Assembly: GCF_021155765.1 (NCBI RefSeq)
Contig: NC_060118.1
Location: 5,022,001-5,086,000, forward strand
From: Diprion similis
Taxonomy: Eukaryota > Arthropoda > Insecta > Hymenoptera > Diprionidae
Direction: 5' to 3'
DNA length: 64,000 nt
Program-made: the position numbers and the translations under genes
Shown: positions 48,732 through 60,928 of the stretch, piece by piece
How the letters are laid out: each line of letters opens with the position of its first letter
How positions within the stretch are numbered: the stretch's first letter is position 1
The notes under the pieces: model-generated
Databases searched by the model: none
What the model was told of the DNA's origin: nothing
Seen by the model: only the letters and a program-made list of their open reading frames with translations

Positions 48732-51700
48732 TTATTTTAGATTTAACACATGTTGGAAACGGGTTGTTATCACTGGATCTGTTAAACAATATCGTTTTGA
48801 CAAAACGCACTCCACCGCTGGCATTTGCTCGTTGGTCTGTTTACGGTTGTACTGACGAACAGCTGTAACAAATTGGAAAAAACGTGACTTCAAATTTTGC
48901 AGAGTCTGAAACGTAATATACAATGAAAATGAAGGTAACACTTTACTTACATGATCGAACTCGATCAAACAATACTTTAACTGGTATCCTCTCAGTAATG
49001 TGTTTCGTCAACTCTGTCGTATAAATTCCCAAGGGTGTTTTCTTTGATTCAAAGCTTTTATGATACTTACACGTAGAATATGCTACTAGCAGATTATCAT
49101 TGCATTTGTATTTAATTATTTCAGGTTTTTCGTCATAAATAGCTTTGTTTGACTTTCTAGAAATTATTAAATCACCACATCATTACCTCCGATTACCATT
49201 CGTATTCTAATTAATAATTGATGATAGTAATAAGGGTATCAAGACAAGCTCATTTTCTGCCCTTACTTGTCTGGTGTTGTCAGGCACATATCGAGTACAA
49301 CAACTAGGAGTGCAGGGTTGCGGGCAAGTGCACATTGCAAAATTTCATCTTTCGAAATAGCGTCTTTCGTGAGGTATAATTCAGGGGTATCAATAGGCAT
49401 CAAGAAAGGTTCATGCAACTCAAACCCATGACCAGCAAACATGAAAAACCCTATATGCGATGGAAAATTAATTCATGATTACCAAAATACCGGCAATAGT
49501 CAATTTCCAATCTTACCATATACACCCTCTTTCAATTTTTTAGAGAATTTTTTGATGGCATCTTTCATCTCAGCTAAAGTTGCATCCCGTAGGCATTCAA
49601 CGTGAAAGTCTATTTTTTTCAGCTGTTTTTTTATCTCTTCCACGTCAGCCACAGGCTTATACAATTTATTATGACTTTCATACTGGCAGTTACCGATGAG
49701 CAATGCAATTTTATACAAAGCTTTCTCGGTTGGGTGCTGTACCTGTTCCAACAGATCAATCAAATTTGCCCAAGGCAATATTAGTATCACAGCGTTATGG
49801 ACAGAGCTATGCTTTTTATTTTAAATCTCTTTAGTCTTATGTGTCCAGCTTATTATGAAATTAAATGTTTCAAAATCTGGGATCAAGTAGAAGATTTCTC
49901 CAAAAAAATAAGTCATTTCATGAAATCAAGATGATATGTTTTCTTTTTTGCTTTTTTCTCTAACAATAAATATATTGAATTTCAATCTATCTTTACTGGA
50001 AGTTCCGAATTTGTTTGAAGCATCTGATTATTATAGTGTGAACGGAATTGACTGATAAATTGTTAGAATAGGTCGAATTTACATATAAACATGATCGATC
50101 GTTTATAAAACATTGAAAAAATTATTAGATAACTGCATTTTTAATAATTTTTTAGACTAATCAATGCTTCTTTAAATAAACTTTCTACGCATAAACATTA
50201 CTCACCGTTAATGTACTCCATGCTGTAGGAGTTGACAAACCGCATCCATTTGATACCACACAACGATATTTTCCTTCATTTTGGGATTGAAAATTAATCA
50301 ACTGCAAATTTCATGCGATTAATAAATGGGACTTGTTCATCTACTAACCGATATGGTATTTTTATTCTATAATGCTTAAAAGTATTCAATTTACCTGTAA
50401 AGTGTTCTGCGTCTTTTCCTTCAGTAACTCGTTATCCTTATACCACTGATACTTCAGAGTTGGGTCAGGTTTTACCTGACAACTCAGGGTATGGTCTTCA
50501 TTTATCTTTACTTCGGCAGATAACGGATGTAATGTTATTTCTGGAGGAATGGGTTTTATTGAAAGAGAGACGTGTTCTGAAGATTTTTCTCGGAGAAGCA
50601 TACCGTTCCTGGTGTATTGTTCAACTTTGCACCGATATTCACCTTCCTGATCAAAACTGAAAGAATGAGTGGTAAAACTTTTATTCAACGGCTGAAGATA
50701 AAGCATTTGATGCTTTGTTAGAATTTTTCAATAATTTTTTACTTTTATAATACCTATGGATCCAACATAGAAAATATAAAAAAGAAATGCAAACGGTATT
50801 ATATAATGGCTTACTTACTTAGTTATAAGTATGCTAAGAGTGCTTGATTTCTCATTCTGCAACTCAATGTTTCCATGAAACCACTGGAATTTTGGGACTG
50901 GCAAGCCGCTTGCTTTACAGACAATTTTTAATGTGTCACCTATTGCAAGTTTGTATGATCGTCCATTTGCATTTGGCTGTTCAATGATTTCCAGGTCAAC
51001 TATTGAAAACATGTTTGACGTTTATATAACAAAACATTAAGAGGTAGAAAGTCACTGTTTTGCAATTTGAGAATGACTTTGGAGGAATTGCATTTTCAAA
51101 ATGTAAGTATGTCCTTGTTTATTACGGTTTTATGAATTATGTATAATCTTAAGTTGAAATATTACCAAAGACCAAATAAGTTATCTACCCGGTCCGTGAA
51201 GAATATACAGTGCATCATTCAGTTTGCAATCTTCAAGAATTTTACATAATTGTCCAACTTGAAATCCATTTTCCAAGTCCATTAATAAAGTTTTTGCTGG
51301 CGATGCTCTAATGTTTGTTTCTAGCCTATGAATCCATCGATCGCTGAGCAAAGAAATTATTAGGGATAACAATGATAGTAGCAGTGAATATATTTTAAAT
51401 ATAGAAATAATAATACTTAGAAATTATCCAAGTGATTTCTTACATTAGATATTTAGTCAAATCTATAGTTGATGTTGTGTTTTTTATATAATAATAATCT
51501 GATTTTTATTATTTTTACCTAAATGTAGATGATAGATTGTTTGCTGAGGAATTTTCTACCAAGTACTTTGCTACTGTTCTCCATGCAAAGTCTTTATTTA
51601 ATTCGTGCTCCAATTCCAAAAACACGTCGTAGTCTAACTCTGTTAAAGAAAGATCTTCTTCGTACATTGCTAGGCAATTGCACGAAAGACTGGATTCAAA

Positions 51701-51736
51701 TTTAAGCTTCAACTTGAATTTCGATAGTTCCGTCAC
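48732..51736 (-). CDS. MALT1: MALT1-like paracaspase
   Basis: Nine exons on the minus strand join in phase: 51736(or higher)-51519, 51343-51189, 50999-50819, 50656-50395, 50301-50206, 49742-49517, 49450-49267, 49156-48951, 48862-48732; about 550 residues visible. Order: death-domain-like helices (ELDYDVFLELEHEL...DFAWRTVAKYLVE), Ig1 (C...QWF...GEYRCKV), Ig2 (LSCQV..QWYKD...GKYRCVVSNGCG), then the caspase-like domain starting KIALLIGN. The catalytic His is in FAGHGFE and the Cys in VVLDMC. A LSKRYCLTDPV stretch aligns with the segment after the protease domain in human MALT1. MALT1 is an Arg-specific protease and NF-kB scaffold acting with BCL10 and CARD-coiled-coil proteins. The start is undetermined: the first exon is open back to a stop at 51860-51862 without an ATG, so an upstream exon is needed. 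The C-terminal Ig3 of vertebrates is not seen. Confidence 0.92.
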
Positions 51737-52149
51737 ACTGTCATTCGTTGGTATACACGCTATGTAATCCGAAATAACTTTTTTCGGGTGACCCTCGTTT
51801 AATTCACTTTCAAATCCTATAAACTGACTGATTATCCTTCTTCGTCTCCTTCCGAATGACTATTTCTCAATCGAAGAGAACTGAACAGTTGCAGAGTGAC
51901 CAGGGATATTCGTACTTTTCCTCATTGCTTCTGGGAAGTCCCCCACTACTGCGGATTTCCTATTGTGGCTTGCATACTACACATAACATATATGTATGAT
52001 ACCACACGGCCACGTGTGCTTATGTGATAACGTGTTACAGGCTCCTGTCGATAAAGAAGCTACCGGGCTGCTACCGTGGTTTCTTATGGATCCAGGCCTA
52101 CTTACCCGCCGAGTAGTAAAGCTCAGAATATGGAGGTCCATATGTAAAG

Positions 52150-53250
52150 TTGGCCTGCAACCTTCAAATTTCTTAAAAATTTTTCCCAAATTGCTCCATA
52201 TTTTTAATTATTTGCTCCCGCACGGTTTTCGAGAAACTCGAAAAAAACGAAAATGCATTTCCGGGAGCGGCTAGGTGATTCGTGGATTTTCAAAAATCAT
52301 GGAACTTCCGAAAAATTCTTGTACCGTGTAATTGGTCTTAATTGCTTCGTAGGTTTTATTATTTGTTTCGCTAGATTTTCGAGAAAAACGACAAACCGCT
52401 TTGGTTACCCGACCACTAGCTAAATGGCGCCAATTTCAAACGAATGTTTGGAAAAACCGACGGTTATTCCAACGAAATAGGATGAGTTTTGAATTGTTCT
52501 TCATTTGCTTCCGAATGATCTATCATTATTGTAAACTGATTCATCCTGGTTTTCGGATAAATCAGGAAAACCCGAAAAAGGGGTTTTCGCAATGTGAAGT
52601 GTCGTCAAATTCGATTTGACACGTAGCTCAAACAAATGCTGATATGGGAAATCTGATGATTGCTACTAATTGCTCCCGCATCTCTAGTAATTGCTTTGTG
52701 AATTTCATGATTTGCTCCCTCATAGTTTTCGAGAAAACTGGGAAAAAAGGGGGCAGTGATTTGGAGATTAGATCGACCAACGGCGAATATCAAATTGTAT
52801 GCGATACGAAAAATGTCAATTTAGCTAATTTGGTCCGTTTAACAATTGCTTCTAATTGATCCTTGATTGTTTATGAGCATTTTTATAATTTGAACGTTTG
52901 CTCCTGCCTAATTGTCGAGTAAACAAAAAAAAAAAACAAAACCATAAGATCTGTATGCAATGTAGACGAACGGCGAATTCAAAATCGTATCTGAAAATAA
53001 AAAATGTCAATTCGGTAAACGTGACACTTGCTTCTGAATGCTCGTCGATTTAGTTTCGATTGAATATCAATTTTGTCATTCGCTTCTTTACAGTTACCAA
53101 GAAAACTGGGAAAAATGACACGTACTCGCTGGGTAGCGAAGGGTCGAGAAGCAGCAGATCAAACTCGTGAATTTAATGACGAAATAAGAGTAACGAAAAA
53201 TACTAATTTGTAGCGTCATTTTTATTACTTCTTAATAAGTGGCAATGCGT
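52150..53250. repeat. degenerate tandem array, six units of ~150-186 bp
   Basis: A GTTTTCGAGAAA-type word recurs at 52226, 52376, 52550, 52726, 52912 and (diverged) 53094, spacings 150, 174, 176, 186 and 182. Each is preceded by TTGCTCC / TTGCTTC words; the later units share ACGGCGAATNTCAAA...GTATNNGA and AAAAATGTCAATT blocks. No coding frame persists. It lies between MALT1 and CRTC, which are head-to-head. Confidence 0.65.
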
Positions 53251-53376
53251 GTTGGTTGTGCAAACTATGTGCAAGTGATTCACATCGCAATTCCCAGTGG
53301 ATTCTTGAAACAATACGCGTCAGATCATATTCAAGAATTGGTTGCCGAAATTCACCACTCCACTTTTAGTTTCGAT

Positions 53377-54102
53377 TTATTGTGAAACAAGCAAACACAT
53401 AAACAAATTATCACGATAATCTTTCGATTCGTGCCACATGCAAAAGTTCGGACATAGTTTCATACGATTTCCTTCGACACAGATGTCAACATTACGAACC
53501 TGGGTAAGACCGTGTAATACTATAAATCGTATGCGATAAATTTCGAGTATCTTTTGTATCAAATAGAACAGTTGTATATAAATGAATAATATTATTCAAC
53601 TAAAATTAATTTCAACCTCTTCTTTTAATTGTAGTGGTGTATTGCATTAACATTAAAGACTGCAATTCAATAGTATAATTACCTATTTCCTCGAAAAAAC
53701 TTCATCATGGACGTGGTAATGATCGGATTACTAACACAATGATGAAGTAGATATACATATTGCCCGAAGCATTGTACCGCGTCTTGAATCATTCAAGCAA
53801 TGTTTATTTTCATATTCAGACACTTACCGAAGAGTAAGGTGTCTTGGTTTTTCGTTATACATATATCCGCATCTTTTCTTCACAATTGCTGACATTTTTC
53901 ACACGGTTAATTTAATAAAATTTAATTTTTTATCGTGCTTTTGATAATGGTTACGATCCTTACGATTAGATGCTTTTGATGCATATGACGCTTCCTCTCG
54001 AAGCATTGTTGGGAAGAACCGCAGAACACTCATTGTGATGGTGTTTTTTGAATTACTCTTGTAAGCTGAGCAATGATTGGCTGTTGCAAGATTCTCCCAC
54101 AC
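53377..54102 (-). CDS. candidate small gene of unknown function
   Basis: A first open stretch (up to 54102; an internal ATG begins MSVLRFFPTMLREEAS) is basic and lysine-rich. A second, 53499-53377, follows a clean acceptor (CTTACCCAG) and gives 40 residues, with Cys at three places (DICVEGN, KLCPNFCMWH) and one more near the end. Its TAA stop lies inside an AATAAA (53376-53381 on the plus strand). The only phase-compatible donor I find, ACC|GTGTGA near 53910, is weak, so the pairing is uncertain. No family is recognised. Confidence 0.18.
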
Positions 54103-54508
54103 AGCAACGTTGCTGGCTCATCGCGTTCAAAATGATCGCACGAGAACGCACAGATTTCTATTAGAATTCCATTAGATTTCTATTAGAATTCTGTGCGTGA
54201 ACAATGTACGCGACTGCGTGACATTGGTGAATACCAAAACCGAATCGCATGCGATTTGGTCTACGCGCATGAGTTTAAGATTAACATATCGCTTGAAACG
54301 TAGATTTGAACGGCTAACCACTTATGTACGTTACCGAGTCCCTAGGGATTCTAGTGAAAACTACTAGGAACCTCGTGAAGCGACATCTGCGTGGTACTAA
54401 AAGCTGAGGCAAAAGCCAACAGCAACTGGCAGCGACGTGCGGTGGAGAGAATCAGCACACCGGAATAGGGAGGTTGATCAGTTCTTCGTGTGGCCATCTA
54501 GAAGGCAG

Positions 54509-54514
54509 TGACGT
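54509..54514 (+). promoter_or_regulatory. CRE half-site upstream of CRTC start
   Basis: TGACGT about 90 bases before the CRTC start codon, in a GC-richer stretch (54300-54600) likely to be the promoter and 5' UTR. CREB binds TGACGTCA or TGACG. A single half-site is weak evidence. Confidence 0.2.
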
Positions 54515-54602
54515 TCATTTTTTAACATTTTCATTGGTGCGGTCGGTATAACAAACGTGGGAATAATATAGTTGCAAGTCAAAAATCCAGTGCCGAGCCA
54601 TC

Positions 54603-54716
54603 ATGGCGAACCCTCGGAAATTCAGTGAAAAGATAGCTCTTTTGAATCAGAAACAGGCGGAGGAAACTGCCGCGTTCGAGGCAATCATGCGAGAGGTTTC
54701 CGACGTCACGAGCAGA
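54603..54716 (+). CDS. CRTC: CREB-regulated transcription coactivator, first coding exon
   Basis: The exon encodes 38 residues beginning [18 protein letters not shown] and ending SDVTSR at the donor AGA|GTAAGAG (phase 0). This is the conserved N-terminal CREB-binding domain of CRTC/TORC, a coiled coil that contacts the bZIP of CREB. The ATG has a good context (CCATCATGGCG) and no upstream in-frame ATG competes nearby. CRTC proteins are held in the cytoplasm by SIK-family phosphorylation and enter the nucleus on cAMP or calcium signals to boost CREB target genes; in flies they matter for starvation resistance. The remaining exons are not seen in the next 9 kb, so they should lie right of the window. 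Confidence 0.93.
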
Positions 54717-57700
54717 GTAAGAGATTTCTTTTATTTTCACTCGGACACGTCTGCCGTGTTTCCTCTAACCCGGACATTAAAACGTAAACAACGAACCTCT
54801 TACACCTCCTCTATAGTATTGGTTGGTGCGTGTTATATGCAGCGAGCGCGCCGCAGCCACACGATATCTATAGACGTATCGTATCCATACATACTTTTCA
54901 CTCATGTTCACGCACGGTCCGAGCCGCCTCATACCATTCCGCAACGAATGTAACCAATGTTCGACGATTGCTGCTTGGATTTTTCTTTCCGCGCCTCATT
55001 GTCAAGAGGCTCCAATAGTTGTTTCATTGTCACGATGAGAAATAAAGAATGAGAAAAGAATCAGACAAATACCTACCGTTGCCATCGAATCTTCGTTATT
55101 ACACGGCCATCCGTCGCTTGTCTGACTCCGCGTTACTTTCCTGTATTATTATTGGAACAATTATTATTTTGTTTTTCATATTCTGTTTACATCAGTTTTC
55201 ATTTTCACACCTTTTCCACACAACGATTTTGCTGCTTCTCCGAGAGCTCGCGCCCAGATCCTATGTGTATGTTTTCGCTCCTTTATCTCTCTCTCTCTCT
55301 CTCTCTCCACTTCTTCCGGTTAGATATATCTTGCTATGGGTATATTTCACGGTTGGACTCGACCCCATCGCCAACCACCGTCGGCGCCTGAAACGAGAAT
55401 GTAACCTCCTACGTTGCATTCAAATGTTCGTTCGATCTCCCGACTTGTGACAATTGACAATCGGCCGTAAACGTAACGTGACATCTGCCGCGCGATTGCG
55501 TGTCTCTTTTTTTTCGCTTCGAGGCCTCTGCAAATGCGACGTATCGTAGATGCATACATACGCACATCACACGTACGTACAGCGTCGCAGAGTAGGAGAC
55601 GTACTTACCAACACGCGTTCGCTTCTCCCTCCTTTACCCACGAATGCATGCACATACTTATGTAGATCCGCGCACAATACAACACAACACACGTGTTCAC
55701 ACAGCGCACGCGACACGTTCATGTGTCGCACAGCGTGTACGAATGTGTGTGCAGGCAGCAGACAGATATTATGTATATACCATAGATACATATTGTACCT
55801 CATAATGCGATAAACACTCCAAGAGGCACATTTCATTATTTACACAAATGTCAAAATAGTACTCTGGCAATGCCGTATGACTTGACCCAACACGTTCACA
55901 CAAACGTCTGTGGACATTATTTATTGCGATCTCGCATTGCATCTATAATTGTACTATTTTATTATGTAAGCTTTATTTAATGATGTTTATTCCATGCGAT
56001 TTGTCTTTTCTTTCCTTTTTTTTTAATCCCTTTTCTTGCAGTTTTTTAAAATTATTTTACATATATGTATATGCTGAAAAAATCTTTGTTATATCAATTT
56101 ATGGTTTGTTTTCGTTGTTTTGTTTTTCATTTGTTTTTATCTCTCTCTCTTTCTCTCTATTCTATTGCCTTAAATCGTGATGTCGTGTCGAGGCCCGTGT
56201 ATTGTACATTGCTTATATACCTATATGTATGTATACACTATCAGTATACATTTATTTATTATATCTATTTTTATGTTTACGTCAGGATTCTTCAGCTTTT
56301 TATTCTATCAAATAATATGTCGTTATTGATCGGTGATACCATGTTTTCTTTTTCATTCTACACAACATCGTTGCGTTGAAATTCCTCCCCCCTCCGTCTT
56401 ACCACAAAGAAAAAAATCGGATATAGACATAAAATTGTTATTATATTAACGACATGTTACCATTACGTGAAATATTACGAATACAGATTTTCCATCGTGA
56501 ATTGACGTTGTAGGCAAACAAAAATTTCATTGTTGAATACGAGAGACAGCTTACATACATATATGAGAAATGAAATGAAATAATTAAAAAACCGCACTAA
56601 TTGTATTTAGTATATATTATACAGTATACTCCATGGGAATGCTCAGGCATTTGGATTCGTCACGAATTAAGACTTTCAATCACGTTCCGCGAAGACAATT
56701 GATTATACATTACCGGCCTTCGTGTATAGAATCGGACAACGTGAGACGAAATTCACGTTTCTCATTTTCGCCAATCGGATTATATAACTGTGAACTGTAT
56801 CTGCGTTCGTAACTCATAAGCAGCCTAGTTATGGGAACACGTGTAACATACATTGCATTAGCTATCCGTATGTGTGTAGACATGGTTTATACAGCACATT
56901 ACTGTAGGATGCGTTTCTCGTCCTTATTTTTTTTTTCTTTTCTTTCTCTTTTTCTTTCACTGCCACAAAATATGTGTATTCGAAGTTTTGACGTAGACAT
57001 TTTTTACACGAGGTAACTCATTTATCTGACTGTTCGTGTGGGAAAAAAATTAATTTAACGATGCATTTTTGGAAAAAATCGTTATCTCGAAGTTTAGGAT
57101 TGTCTTAATTTGGAAAAGAATTTTTTCACGACTAATTAGCGGACAATTAACAAAAATTCTAATTATCCAAAAGTCTTCATTTTGATATTTGTAAGTGGTC
57201 GTGCTAACTTGATGAACGTAGTTGATTGCACGTATATTAAGAAATATGAAAGCGAATAATGAATAATGAATTAATTTTACTGAAGTAACTGGATTTTTTT
57301 TCAATCCTGTTGAATACTTCTTCATTCCATACTTGAAAGTAAACATTTCTTTTGACGACGAATTTTTTTTCTCAGCGTAGCGCCAATCATCATTATTTTA
57401 TAGTGATAATTAATGGCCGTAATAAAATGCTACTTGTATTTACGTATGTACATACATCTATAATTCTTTTTTTTTTTTTTGCGATTCTGCGTATAACTTC
57501 TTCCCACCTCACTTGAGTCTTACTTTTTATTTTTCACCACGCTGTCGGTAACTTACTCACCGATGATATTGATATCGGTAATGATATCTTCTTTGATCAA
57601 TTATTCATATTGAAATTATACTAGCGTTATCGTACCGATTCATACCGTGAAAAATCGTTATTTCTCAATTTTAGAATTGTCTGAATTTCATTAAAACCGT

Positions 57701-60700
57701 AATAAAACTGAATACACTCATATATCGAAATCTCAGTTCCTTAAAAATCATTATTTAAAGTTAAGAAAATAGTCATTTTTTCTTAACTCGCTTCTTTCCT
57801 CATTCTTACGATTATTATTTCCGAAAAGTTCAAATTTGTAAAGAATTTTTTCGTAACATTTACCATCTAAGACATTCGTTTTTTTCTCAAATAATTTAGA
57901 TTTTTTTTTTCTTCAATAACATTATATTAGTTGCATTGTGTTCGTTAATAATTAATTGAGAATTCAGTCAGATTATTCCTATATAACATCGATCGTTAAT
58001 TTGGTAAATATTCTTCGGCTGTGCACCGCGTGGAGGCTAAACAGTTCATCGATCATTTATAGTTGACCGTGAGTTTCTAATTATCCACGTGAAATAACTA
58101 ATGGCAACAGTAGCAGTAGCAGCTTATCTTATCGGAACGAATAAACTTAACGGAATCATTTTCGATGCTGAAAAACCGAAATTTCTAATAAAACATTTCA
58201 CATTTTGCTTTCGTTTATCATTCGCAGATTTTGATATTGTTTATGTAGGTCATTTAATTCACTAGACAAATAATACTGATGTCTAAACAATTGATCGTAT
58301 TTACGTTGTTATTTAAAATCATACAATTTTCACGATCAGTTATTATAGTAAGAATAGAAAATATTCTTCGATTTTATAATAAAAAAAAAATAATAATAAT
58401 AATAATAATAATTTACAACATTTTTCACGAATAAAGTACAGAAGAAACAAAAATTTTTAGACCAGCAAGAGAATTGTGTAAAAGATTTGTTGCAGTGCAT
58501 TAAATATTTTTCGAATACCTACAATTAGAGAATTTATTGAATTTAGAAAAGCTATACATTCTATACTGTTGTTGCAAAATTCATGTCGTATCAAGAAATA
58601 CAATTTCTCTCATAGCTTATATATAATTACATTTACTGCACGTTTCTGCTTCGCCTAGAAAATAGTTTTTCCCTAACGCGGTGGCTCAAACGAACGAGCA
58701 TTGATTGGGAATAGCCAAAAGCGATAATTGACGACAGTTTAATTACCAATTAGTTCGGACGACGCTTTTGCATTGACGCGTTAAGGAATCCTTCTAGCGT
58801 AGTAATTATGACGATGTAAAAACCCGGTTAGAAGCGGTGCGTTAAAAATTTCAGTAATTTTATTTATTTTTTTTTTATCACCATTTTGATATGTTCATTT
58901 TTTATTCTAGTCTTCCTTAAAATTTTTCATAGACCGATATTCTAAGGTATGATTTTTTGAATGGTTTATCGTGAAAAATTGAAAATGTTGGAGTGAAAAG
59001 TATTTTCAATCTCAGATTTTCTTATAATCTACCGTTTAATGATTCCTTTGAATCGTTATAAAATTTCAAAAACCCTCAGGGTTTGAAAACAAATGAAATC
59101 TTATTTTATAAAAAAGAAGAAAATTAAAAAAAAAAAAAAGTAAATAAATAAAAATTACCGGCATCCGGCATGAGGATTTTCTTTTTTCAAGTTTAACTTG
59201 ACACTTTTCAACTGCAACATAAACATTTTTTCAACGGCCAGTCTATCTACACAACGATTATGTATACCACTTTGCGATAGTGATACGATTAACTACCGAT
59301 TTCTCAACAATACGTACCTAATGTACTTCCGGTCGGTCGGTTAGTACTTGGTAGTGATAAATCTTGCTATTGCATAACTTGTCCACCATCGTAATCTTCT
59401 TAGAAGAAGCATTTCTCTATAGGTTTCTAGCTCTTTACTTTAGTGACGCAGTATATATCAGAGGAAATAATATTTACGACTTATTATTTTTCACAATCGT
59501 CTTTAAGTAATACTTTCTTAACAACGAAATTCACTGTTTTAATTTCGAAATCTCGCGTCGTCGAAATTCACTCGGTTTTGGTATCCCGAAAACTGCGATT
59601 TCTTCTAAAAACTCAATTAAGTATTTAATTGCAAACATTTTTTACACGCTTTCTTATTTTTATTCCTTCTAGATTCTCGTGCAATCTTTGTTAATAGTTT
59701 TTATATAACGAATGTGAAATTCTTTCCTGCATTATAGTTTTTTTTTTATTTTTATTTGAGGACTGAAACGTATTCGCCATTCATCGTAAAATATCATACG
59801 TATGTGCATCGGAAAGTTAGTAAATACCAGTTTTTTTTTGTCAAATTAATCTACAATCTTTGAAAAAAAAAAAAAAACATTTCGAACGACAAATTCTTGA
59901 TCCCCGTGAACGTTGCGGTTATAAGATTTAAGAATAAATATTTTTCGATAACTCTAGCCACATTATTCAAAGCCGAGATTATTACAAAGAAAAAATGTCT
60001 ACAGTACTGTGGGATTCGAGAAAGTCATATATTACGATAAAGTTATTCCACGGATTGGAGAATTCCCACCAGATTCCCACAAGTCATAATTGATGCTCGT
60101 TGAGTAAATTATTTCATTCTTCGTTGTTGGTATAGAGACTGCAATGAGATAGTCGTTTAAAGGTTTTCGTTTCCGCATTGACCTAAGGCAGCAGCGTTCA
60201 CGGGCACACTGATATTGTCGCTTATCGTGTATTTCAACCATTAATGGAAATCAGAAGAAAGAATTTTACACGTGTAAAATTAGAACAACGTCGAGGAATG
60301 CTTGAGGTCAAAGTGCTGAAACGTGATGCTTTTTAAATTTTCGTTTCTCTGTTCATAGAGGAAAAAGGAAGTTATTGTGATTCCCCGGAAAACAAAAAAT
60401 TTATTTTTCACTAGATCTAGACGTTTCAAGGTCTGGAGAATCACCTTTTTTTTCGACGATATCTCGAACATGAGCTACCGGATTTCGATCATTCTAGTCT
60501 CGATCGACGCGGCTTTTCCAAACTTGTAACTGATTAGATTTTGGTTTTAATCGGTCGAGTACTGTTTCAATTATAAAAAGCCAAATAAAAACGATATCTT
60601 GAGAATGGATAAATGGATTTGAATGAAAATTTGTTACCGTCAGGTTTTTCGGATCGCTAATCGCAAAGGTGAAGTCAGATTGCGAAATCCAAAATGGCGA

Positions 60701-60928
60701 ATAGAATATGGCGGAACAAAATCTAAAAATTTTCGGAATTTGATGGAAATTATGAGTCGGAGGTTTTATGGGATACCGATAACGAATCCAATGTCAGAAT
60801 TCCAAAATTTATAATGGTGGATCCATTATAGTGGTTCAAAACGAAAAAAATCGTTATATTTTCAGGTAATATCATATCCAAGGGCTTTTGAATCGTCAAT
60901 CACGAATTGGATATTGATATTTTTTTGT
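54717..60928. other. first intron of CRTC, left part
   Basis: AT-rich with many simple repeats: (TC)n at 55284-55308, pyrimidine-rich tracts near 56140-56165 and 56930-56960, and (AAT)n at about 58390-58413. Open frames across the CT repeats (such as 55049-55450) are composition artefacts. A GC-richer, non-repetitive patch at 58670-58810 is noted in the findings. Confidence 0.5.

Noticed and set aside
48638-48868. 76-codon plus-strand open frame
   Set aside because: Antisense shadow of the last MALT1 exon.
55049-55450. 133-codon open frame in CRTC intron 1
   Set aside because: Runs through a (TC)n repeat giving Ser-Leu runs; no domain, no splice support.
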